A model generated the notes under the pieces. That model was not told the origin of the DNA. It saw nothing but the letters and a program-made list of their open reading frames with translations, and made no database searches. Position numbers and translations under genes: made by a program. DNA of 64,000 nucleotides, from assembly GCF_016901135.1 (NCBI RefSeq), contig NZ_JAFEVL010000001.1, positions 103,331-167,330 of the forward strand, in the 5' to 3' direction. Source of the DNA: Martinezella lusitana. Its GTDB lineage: Bacteria > Pseudomonadota > Alphaproteobacteria > Rhizobiales > Rhizobiaceae. Shown in pieces: positions 55,592-64,000 of the stretch; the stretch's first letter is position 1, and every line of letters starts with the position of its first letter.

Positions 55592-56463
55592 GCGGCGGGC
55601 AGGGGTCGACCGTAGCCGGGCTCCTGCAGGAGGTGCGCGCCAGCTTTGCGGAGGCCGACCTCGATGATCCCGCCACGGAGGCGCGCATCCTTGTCGGCGG
55701 CCTTCTTCACCTTTCATCCACGGAACTTGTGACGCGGGGTTCCGAGGCGGTGCTGCCGGATGATGTGACGACGGCGCGGGGAGCGGTCGCCCGCCGCTTG
55801 AACCATGAGCCGGTTTACCGAATTCTCGGTGAGCGGGAATTCTACGGCCTGTCATTGCGGCTGTCGCCCGCGACGCTCGAGCCGCGTCCCGACACCGAAA
55901 TCCTCGTCGATACCATGCTGCCGCATGTGCGGCGCCTTGAATCCGAGCTTGGCAATGTCCACTTATTGGATCTAGGAACGGGAACGGGGGCCATTTGTCT
56001 GGCCCTGCTGCATGAATGCCCGCAAGCGACGGGCGTCGGTTCCGATATTTCCGGCGAGGCGCTGGAAACCGCACGTGGAAACGCGGAGCGGAACGGACTA
56101 GCGGCGCGGTTTGGCACTGCGCAGGGAAGCTGGTTTGAAGCCATCCACGAACGATTTCACGTGATTGTCTCAAATCCGCCCTATATTGCGTCCAGTGTCA
56201 TTTCTACTCTCGCTCCAGAAGTAAAGGATTTCGATCCTCCCGCGGCCCTTGACGGGGGCCTTGATGGGCTGGATGCATATAGAGCGATCGCAAAGGATGC
56301 GGCGCGGTTTCTATACCCGAACGGTATGATAGGGGTAGAGATCGGTTACGATCAGCGTGAAACGGTGACTTCGGTTTTTGAAGGAGCAGGATTTCTCCTT
56401 GTCGAGGCGGTTCGTGACTACGGCCAGAACGACCGGGTGCTTGTGTTTGAATTTCATCAGTAA
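55588..56463 (+). CDS. prmC: Release factor glutamine methyltransferase
   Basis: Methylates the GGQ glutamine of RF1/RF2. 291 residues: an N-terminal helical domain with [17 protein letters not shown], then a methyltransferase core with [18 protein letters not shown] (motif I) and the catalytic NPPY at 196-199. Coupled to prfA. Base use changes in the middle: GC is about 66% over 55621-55920 but about 52% over 56161-56460 by hand count, and rare codons (CTA, ATA, AGA, GGA, TTA) appear in the second half, which suggests a recombined 3' end. Confidence 0.92.
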
Positions 56464-56811
56464 CGCGACACGTTGCTGCAGGTTTGTAGGACCCCTGTTG
56501 TTATCGCAAATAAAAAGCTTGGATTTCCTGAGGAAGCGATATAGGTTGCGCTCACGCGTTGGGCGGCTGGGAATAGACGGGACGATTCGTCTATCTTGGA
56601 CAAGCCTCGGGGATCCGCTCTTTGGTAAGAGTGTCAAAGGTTGAAGATAACCCAATGCGTGATCAGTTAATCTGACGTAGTCGAGCGGCAGACCGGCGCT
56701 AAAGCGCAGTTTGCTTGCGGCACGCAGGCCCTGGCTCGGGAGTATCCGCGCCACGGCGGCAGGTGTCGTGTATGATTTTATCCCAACGAAGAGAATTCAG
56801 GTGAAGGATCT
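56464..56811. other. Low-GC intergenic stretch
   Basis: 348 bp between prmC and the DUF4167 gene. The first 60 bp count 45% GC. No convincing gene, repeat or terminator; a minus-strand open frame (56311-56754) lacks a start signal and overlaps prmC. It continues the atypical composition of the prmC 3' half. Confidence 0.55.
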
Positions 56812-57507
56812 ATGAGGCCAGGACAGCAGAACAAGCGCGGTCGGGGGCGTGGTAACAACAACAACGGCGGCGGCGGAAATAACAATAACAACAACAACAA
56901 CTTCAACCGCAAAGGCTCGAATCCGCTGACCAGGACTTATGACAGCTCCGGTCCCGATGTGAAGATTCGCGGAACCGCTCAGCATATCGCTGAGAAGTAC
57001 GCGGCTCTGGCTCGCGACGCACACAGCTCCGGCGACCGCGTCATGGCTGAAAACTATCTTCAGCATGCCGAGCACTACAATCGGATTATCGCCAGCGCCC
57101 AGGCGCAGATGCAGGAGCGCTTTCAGCGCGACGATCAGAATAATTATAACGACCGCGATGCGGGCGACCGTGATATGGACGATATCGACGGAAACGACAT
57201 GGACGACCAGCCGCAGATGGCTCCGCCTCCGGCTCGTCAGCATGCTCCCGTCGTTGCGGCTGCTCCGGCTCCCGAACCCGAGGTTATCGACGGCACCGGC
57301 CCGCAGCCAGTGATTGAAGGCATCCCGGCCGAGGTGGCAATCGAAGAAGAGACGCCTCCAGGCGGAGCCGCCGAGCGCCAGCCGCGCCGCCGCAATGCCG
57401 GCAACCGCCCGCGCCGTCAGCCCCGTCGCGCCGCCGGTGATGCGGAAGGGCAGGACGAGGCCGCCGCGGGCGACACCCCGGCTTTGGCGGACGCTGCATC
57501 GGAATAA
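56812..57507 (+). CDS. DUF4167 family protein
   Basis: 231 residues; N-terminal DUF4167 domain (SSGPDVKIRGTAQHIAEKYA, DRVMAENYLQHAEHYNRI). Residues 5-30 are a basic Asn/Gly run (eight consecutive Asn from AAC/AAT codons), and the C-terminus is Pro/Ala/Arg-rich and disordered with RRRNAGNRPRRQ. The conserved part suits an RNA- or ribosome-linked role, but none is established. AAGGA precedes the ATG. It normally follows prfA-prmC in rhizobia. Confidence 0.9.
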   Translation: MRPGQQNKRGRGRGNNNNGGGGNNNNNNNNFNRKGSNPLTRTYDSSGPDVKIRGTAQHIAEKYAALARDAHSSGDRVMAENYLQHAEHYNRIIASAQAQMQERFQRDDQNNYNDRDAGDRDMDDIDGNDMDDQPQMAPPPARQHAPVVAAAPAPEPEVIDGTGPQPVIEGIPAEVAIEEETPPGGAAERQPRRRNAGNRPRRQPRRAAGDAEGQDEAAAGDTPALADAASE

Positions 57508-57545
57508 GACGACCTCCCCTTCCGGGGAAGCCGATCAAAATACTG

Positions 57546-57590
57546 AAATGGGAACGGCGGCGCTGAAAGTACTGCCGTTCCCATTTCTGC
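57546..57590. terminator. 13-bp hairpin between DUF4167 and HIT genes
   Basis: AAATGGGAACGGC (57546-57558) and GCCGTTCCCATTT (57574-57586) pair perfectly with a 15-nt loop; the AAA/TTT ends could act in either direction. It lies 38 bp after the DUF4167 stop. Confidence 0.75.
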
Positions 57591-57698
57591 TTTCGGTTCC
57601 CCTTTTTCTCGGAGTACGGCCAGAAATTTCCGGAGCCGTTATCATTCGCTTCCGAAACGGAACTTGTACTTCTCCGGCATATTGAGTGGAGATATTTG

Positions 57699-58076
57699 AT
57701 GCTTTCGACTGATAAAGCCGACTGCCGTTTCTGTCTGGGGAATGAATTGCTCGCCGATGAGCCCCTGGGTGGTAACCGCTCCTTCTATATGCTTGGCAGT
57801 ATCGATCCGGAAATGCCGGATGCCGTCATGATCATTCTGCGTCGGCATGCGGAAAGCCCTTTCGATATCCGCTCCGAGGAGTGGACCGGGTTGGGTGAAA
57901 TGCTGACAATGGCAAAAGCTCACCTGGAATACTGCGGCCCGGATGGCTTCACTCTCGGTTGGAATGTCGGAGCCGTTGCGGGGCAGCACGTGTTTCATGT
58001 TCATTTGCACGTGGTTGCCCGTTTTGCCGATGAGCGCAACGTGGGTAAGGGAATCCGCGCCATCATTCGCGGATGA
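57699..58076 (+). CDS. HIT domain protein
   Basis: 125 residues from ATG 57699, with GGAG 7 nt upstream. Histidine-triad hydrolase fold; the active-site HVFHVHLHVVAR (His-x-His-x-His-x) is intact near residues 99-110 and CRFCLGNELLADEP near the N-terminus has one CxxC pair. Such proteins cleave nucleotide phosphoramidates or AppppA; the substrate is not known. It stands between the hairpin and clpB. Confidence 0.87.
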   Translation: MLSTDKADCRFCLGNELLADEPLGGNRSFYMLGSIDPEMPDAVMIILRRHAESPFDIRSEEWTGLGEMLTMAKAHLEYCGPDGFTLGWNVGAVAGQHVFHVHLHVVARFADERNVGKGIRAIIRG

Positions 58077-58181
58077 CATGTCTTTCCTGCTTTGCTGAGA
58101 CCCATGTCGCTGCAGTCTCCCGCCCTCGGGTCAACGCGGCTCAGCCCGGCAAAATCCCTCACTTTTTTCGCTTTTGCCGCC

Positions 58182-58211
58182 CTTTAAACTCCTCGGATAC
58201 CCTCCCATATT
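58182..58211 (+). promoter_or_regulatory. Candidate heat-shock (RpoH) promoter of clpB
   Basis: CTTTAAA (58182-58188), 13-nt spacer, CTCCCATATT (58202-58211) resembles the sigma32 consensus CTTGAAA-N11-16-CCCCATNT. It would start transcription near 58218, about 114 nt before the clpB ATG. Confidence 0.45.
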
Positions 58212-58331
58212 CTCCTCAGTTGCTTTGCCGCAAATCCCAACGGCGACAAGGCGGGGCCTGCCTCTTGAGGGGGCTCAATCTCAATCATCGATCTGCGCCG
58301 GTTAGGGCAGGACGATTCATGGAGGTGCAGT

Positions 58332-60932
<2,601 letters not shown>

Positions 60933-60959
60933 AGCCTGGAATGTTTGTATGAGAATGCG

Positions 60960-60990
60960 GATGGCGGCTTTTGGGCCGCCATCTTGCTTT
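60960..60990 (+). terminator. clpB terminator
   Basis: GATGGCGGC (60960-60968), loop TTTTGG, GCCGCCATC (60975-60983), then TTGCTTT. 9-bp GC-rich stem, 28 bp after the clpB stop. Confidence 0.85.
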
Positions 60991-61051
60991 GAGAGCGCCG
61001 AGTTGCCTAACCTTGCCTCGTCTGTGATGTTGGAGCGGGACGGAGGAAACC

Positions 61052-61561
61052 ATGCTTGTTATCTTCGGTGGCCTGCCGGGCAGCGGAAAAACCACGATTG
61101 CGCGCGCGCTGGCCAAGCGGCTTGGCGGCGTGCACGTCCGGCTCGACACGATCGAGCAGGCGTTGCGGAATTCCGGTATGTTGAGAGCTGACGTCGGGCC
61201 TGCCGGATACATGGTTGCCTATGGGTTCGCCGGAGACAATCTCAAGCTGGGAAGAACCGTGATTGCGGATACAGTCAATCCCATTTCGGTGACACGCGAA
61301 GCTTGGAGGCAGGTCGCGCGGCATGCGGGTGTGCCGGCGATCGAGGTGGAGGTCATCTGTTCCGATAAGACCGAGCATCGCCGGCGCGTGGAAACGCGCG
61401 AGGCTGATATCGAAGGCCTTGTGAACCCGACATGGGACGAGGTCGTCACGCGAATCTATGATGACTGGCCTCCGGGGCCTATCGTCGTCGATACGGCTTG
61501 CAAGGCGGTGGATGAGATCATCGCGGAACTGGTTGCTAAGATGGGATCCGTTCGGGCCTAA
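61052..61561 (+). CDS. AAA_33-type P-loop kinase, substrate unknown
   Basis: 169 residues. Walker A is GLPGSGKTTIARALAKRL at residues 6-23, after which HVRLDTIEQALR gives the acceptor-binding region; DKTEHRRRVETR resembles the lid of small zeta-toxin-like or adenylylsulfate-kinase-like P-loop phosphotransferases. The substrate is not evident. GGAGG precedes the ATG. No antitoxin-like partner is adjacent, so a toxin role is unlikely. Confidence 0.82.
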   Translation: MLVIFGGLPGSGKTTIARALAKRLGGVHVRLDTIEQALRNSGMLRADVGPAGYMVAYGFAGDNLKLGRTVIADTVNPISVTREAWRQVARHAGVPAIEVEVICSDKTEHRRRVETREADIEGLVNPTWDEVVTRIYDDWPPGPIVVDTACKAVDEIIAELVAKMGSVRA

Positions 61562-61599
61562 CTAGCTGCCCGCTGACCGGGATGTGTCCAGCCTCCCGG

Positions 61600-63540
61600 C
61601 TACTTGCTTGCGATTTGCTTCGACTTGTCGTCGCTGAGCAGTGTGTCGATGCGCTTGCGCTCTTCCTGGAATTTGGCGAGAGCCTCGCCCTCGAGGGATT
61701 TGCCGCCGGGAAGGCGAATACGCAGCGGGTCGACCTTCGTCCCGTTGACGATCAGCTCGTAATGCAGATGCGGGCCGGTCGCGAGACCGGTCGAGCCGAT
61801 GAAGCCGATGACTTGCCCCTGGACCACCTTCGCGCCCGGAACGATGCCCTTGGCGATCGCGCTCTGATGGTTGTAGGAGGAGACGTAGCCATTGGCATGG
61901 CGGATCAGCGTCTGGTTGCCGAAGCCGCCTGAATCCCAGCCCGCCTTCTCGACGATGCCGTTGCCGGCGGAGATGATCGGCGTGCCGCGCGGCGCCGCCC
62001 AATCCACGCCTGTATGCATGCGTGCAAAACCGAGGATCGGATGACGTCGCATGCCGAAGCCGGATTTGAACACGCCGGTCGGAACGGGATTGCGCAACAG
62101 GAATTGCCGGATGCTTTTGCCGCCTTCATCGAAGTAATCGATCGAATGATCGGCCGGATCTTCGAAACGGTAGAAGCGGGTCACGGTATCGCCGAACTTG
62201 GCGTTGACATAGAGCAGTTCGGAATCGGCTGTCGCCTGGCCGTTTTCATCGGCAACCGAGAAGAAGGCTTCGAGCGAATCCGTCGGTTTCAGCTGCGCCT
62301 GGAAATCGACATTGCTGGCAAGCAGCTTGACGATCTGCGCCACCATTTCCTTGTTCATGCCGTAGGAAAGTGCTGCGCGATAGATGCCGTCATAGACGCT
62401 CGGCAGATCGCGGCCGGCCACAGACGGGGGAGCATCGTTGTCGAAGGCGGTGGCGATGGCGTCGAGCATCGGCGGTTCGCTGCCGGCGACGAAATCGCCA
62501 CGATCGTTCTGCGCGATGGTCAGCAGATGCTTGGTGCCGCGATAGATGCTGGCGCGGATGATCTTGGCCTGCTCACCCTTCTGCAGGATGCCGATGCGAA
62601 GCACGTCGCCGGCAGAAATATCGGACGAGCCGAAGAGCGGCTGGATCTTCGCCGTGATGTCGTCGGCATCCGCCTTGAGATAGCCGGCATTGATGAGGGC
62701 CGTGACAATCGGCATGTTTTCCCGAACCGGAATGATGTCGTCGGCAAACTCCTGCGTCTGCGGGGTCACGGCTTCCGAAGGGGAGACGGACATGTTTTCC
62801 TCGACGACGCGGGCGGTCAGGCCGGCTGTCAGGTCGACATCGGAATCATCGTTGGCGAAACGGCGCGGATCGACATAATAGAGTGCCGAAAGCTGGGTAT
62901 TGCCGTCGGTCAGGACCGAGCCGTTGGAACGTACATTCTCTTCGACTTCCTCGAGCGACATGGAGCCGGCGAGCTGGAAGGGAATATCCTTGGACGGGAA
63001 GGGCACCGTCTTCAGGCTGACCTCCGATTCCACATCCGATCCATAGATCGCGCCGGTCCGGTTGGCCGGCGGCGGTATATTCTCATCGGCGGAGAAGATC
63101 GCCAGCGGATCAAATGGCGGATAGTTTTCGTTGGCGATGCGATTGGTGGCCAAGGCGATCTTCACATGGGCGAAGGGCTGGCGCCGCACCACTTCCTTGT
63201 CGCCGTCTTTCACAACGGTAGATACTTCGAGAATGTTGCGGTCCGAAGGCTTGGACGCGATGGCGGTGGAGATCAGGCGGCCGCCGCGGGTAACCTGGTC
63301 ATCGGAAGCATCATGCTTGTCCGATGTCGCATAGGCTTCGGCCGGAATAGCCAGTTGCTGTCGTCCATCGAGCGCTGCAAACAATGCGACGCCCATCAAT
63401 ATGCTCGAGGTGACGCCGGTAAGGAAGGTGCCCGAGAGCCAGCGCAAGGAAACTTCGCGTCGATCCGGCGCCCGCCTGCCATCGGCCAGGATTGGCGGCT
63501 CGTTGCCGAGCGATCGGAGCATCATCTTGTCCGTCATCAT
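61600..63540 (-). CDS. M23 family metallopeptidase (peptidoglycan DD-endopeptidase)
   Basis: 646 residues (ATG 63540 or 63537). A membrane segment near 38-56 anchors it; a long stalk includes a LysM-like region (ISAGDVLRIGILQKGE); the C-terminal M23 catalytic domain has HTGVDWAAPRGTPIISAGNG and GPHLHYELIVNG with the zinc His residues. Such enzymes cut peptidoglycan cross-links during growth and division. The gene is alone and divergent from the promoter at the window end. Confidence 0.93.
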   Translation of the reverse strand: MMTDKMMLRSLGNEPPILADGRRAPDRREVSLRWLSGTFLTGVTSSILMGVALFAALDGRQQLAIPAEAYATSDKHDASDDQVTRGGRLISTAIASKPSDRNILEVSTVVKDGDKEVVRRQPFAHVKIALATNRIANENYPPFDPLAIFSADENIPPPANRTGAIYGSDVESEVSLKTVPFPSKDIPFQLAGSMSLEEVEENVRSNGSVLTDGNTQLSALYYVDPRRFANDDSDVDLTAGLTARVVEENMSVSPSEAVTPQTQEFADDIIPVRENMPIVTALINAGYLKADADDITAKIQPLFGSSDISAGDVLRIGILQKGEQAKIIRASIYRGTKHLLTIAQNDRGDFVAGSEPPMLDAIATAFDNDAPPSVAGRDLPSVYDGIYRAALSYGMNKEMVAQIVKLLASNVDFQAQLKPTDSLEAFFSVADENGQATADSELLYVNAKFGDTVTRFYRFEDPADHSIDYFDEGGKSIRQFLLRNPVPTGVFKSGFGMRRHPILGFARMHTGVDWAAPRGTPIISAGNGIVEKAGWDSGGFGNQTLIRHANGYVSSYNHQSAIAKGIVPGAKVVQGQVIGFIGSTGLATGPHLHYELIVNGTKVDPLRIRLPGGKSLEGEALAKFQEERKRIDTLLSDDKSKQIASK

Positions 63541-63877
63541 GCCAATCGAAATCCGGTTCCTTCATGCGAGCCGTAGGCTGGGGGCGAAGATGTGCATATT
63601 TATGACAGGCGAGTCAAATCAACCGGGCAATATTCACTCATCCGGAGCCTCGTTTCCTATAGAAATCCATGGCGCAGGCGATACGGCTTGTGGGACGCTG
63701 CCGATGATCTACCTCATATTGTGCCGCCAGCTGCGCGCAATTGGGTAGCGCGAGCACGCCAGGGAAGGGATGTGCGGGCCCCTTGGTCGCGTCTTTAACC
63801 GGACCTCGGCACCCTTCATAAATATATCATAAGAATCAATCACTTATTTGTTTTTTGGTTTTTTTGAAAATCGGTTG
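63541..63877. other. Intergenic stretch, upstream of M23 gene and edge promoter
   Basis: 337 bp with no supported gene. The last 60 bp before the promoter are AT-rich (runs of T around 63850-63864), as in rrn upstream (UP-element) regions. Confidence 0.6.
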
Positions 63878-63907
63878 TTGACTTGGTTCGTGGGGTGGGA
63901 TTATAAG
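63878..63907 (+). promoter_or_regulatory. Strong promoter, probably of an rRNA operon
   Basis: TTGACT (63878-63883), 18-nt spacer, TATAAG (63902-63907). AT-rich DNA lies upstream, and GC-rich CCCACTCACTGAACGAGGG follows as the discriminator and leader start. This arrangement and the ACTGAACGAGG leader resemble rhizobial rrn promoters; the 16S gene would lie beyond the window. Confidence 0.6.
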
Positions 63908-64000
63908 CCCACTCACTGAACGAGGGCGGCGGCGCTGCTGGCGACGACGACATTCGCTCTAGTGTTTCCTGGATTGGCTGCGATGCTGATTGAAGGTTCT
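63908..64000 (+). ncRNA. Probable rRNA operon leader (partial)
   Basis: Transcribed leader beyond the promoter: CTGAACGAGGGCGGC, then TTCGCTCTAGTG near 63953. No open frame with a ribosome binding site. The identity as the 16S leader is inferred from the promoter and remembered rhizobial leader sequence, and the window ends before any mature rRNA. Confidence 0.45.

Noticed and set aside
56311..56754. 147-codon minus-strand frame across the prmC end
   Set aside because: No ribosome binding site, no recognisable domain, overlaps prmC; judged non-coding although composition is unusual.
61052..61561. Zeta-type toxin of a toxin-antitoxin pair
   Set aside because: P-loop kinase alone, with no small partner gene on either side.
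62014..63576. 520-codon plus-strand frame opposite the M23 gene
   Set aside because: Antisense shadow; composition of His, Arg and Asp typical of reversed rhizobial coding DNA.

Overview
The window reads as core chromosome of a Rhizobium-type alphaproteobacterium (Rhizobium/Agrobacterium group). Reasons: high-GC coding sequence, rhizobial family content (CpdR, the TIGR02302 protein, DUF2125, DUF1178, DUF4167, GloB next to a methyltransferase), a PTS-Ntr EI (PtsP) next to aspartate kinase, and several families of short palindromic intergenic repeats typical of rhizobia. There is no integrase, transposase, prophage or CRISPR array. The species is not determined.

Layout. 1-8.7 kb: 5' part of gloB, a methyltransferase, the hisC-tyrC operon, DUF2125 protein, ChaC-like cyclotransferase, acyltransferase, YdcF, ftsX-ftsE. 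8.9-13.6 kb: membrane protein, hpt, cpdR, TIGR02302 protein. 13.9-17.6 kb: lysA-lptM-argH, divergent from a TlpA thioredoxin. 17.8-21.5 kb: 3-hydroxyacyl-CoA dehydrogenase, etfA-etfB, cobalamin adenosyltransferase, HIG1 protein. 21.6-27.6 kb: SDR, YihY, gluQ, AlkA-like glycosylase, HNH nuclease, dsbB, DedA-like protein, a small membrane protein. 27.9-37.1 kb (more accessory): tRNA-Leu(CAA), an MFS/TetR divergent pair with two palindromic operators, a methyltransferase, aldo/keto reductase, acyl-CoA synthetase, acetyltransferase and flippase. 37.3-43.7 kb: secA, parvulin PPIase, argJ-GNAT-mutT. 43.7-45.0 kb: an AT-rich pocket with two small membrane proteins and an orphan Flp pilin. 45-50.6 kb: methyltransferase, comF, grxC-nit-DUF1178-DUF3291, ubiG, an exported protein. 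50.8-63.5 kb: lysC, ptsP, prfA-prmC, DUF4167, HIT, clpB, small kinase, M23 peptidase. The last ~120 bp hold a strong promoter that probably starts an rRNA operon beyond the edge.

Genes that work together: amino-acid synthesis (hisC, tyrC, lysA, argH, argJ, lysC); glutathione handling (gloB, ChaC, grxC, Nit1-like amidase); electron-transfer flavoprotein and acyl-CoA metabolism with a LiuR-like promoter element; cell envelope and division (ftsEX, plsC, M23, flippase, LptM, secA, PPIase); translation termination (prfA, prmC); cell-cycle control (cpdR, with TTAACCAT-type motifs upstream of several loci).

Most distinctive points: the LiuR-like operator embedded in the etfBA promoter; the paired palindromes between MFS and TetR; a 14-bp tandem duplication that duplicates a start codon out of frame; a base-composition break inside prmC (about 66% to 52% GC by hand count); and repeat elements that supply the stop codons or last residues of neighbouring genes. 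I did not find a clearly new multi-gene system.
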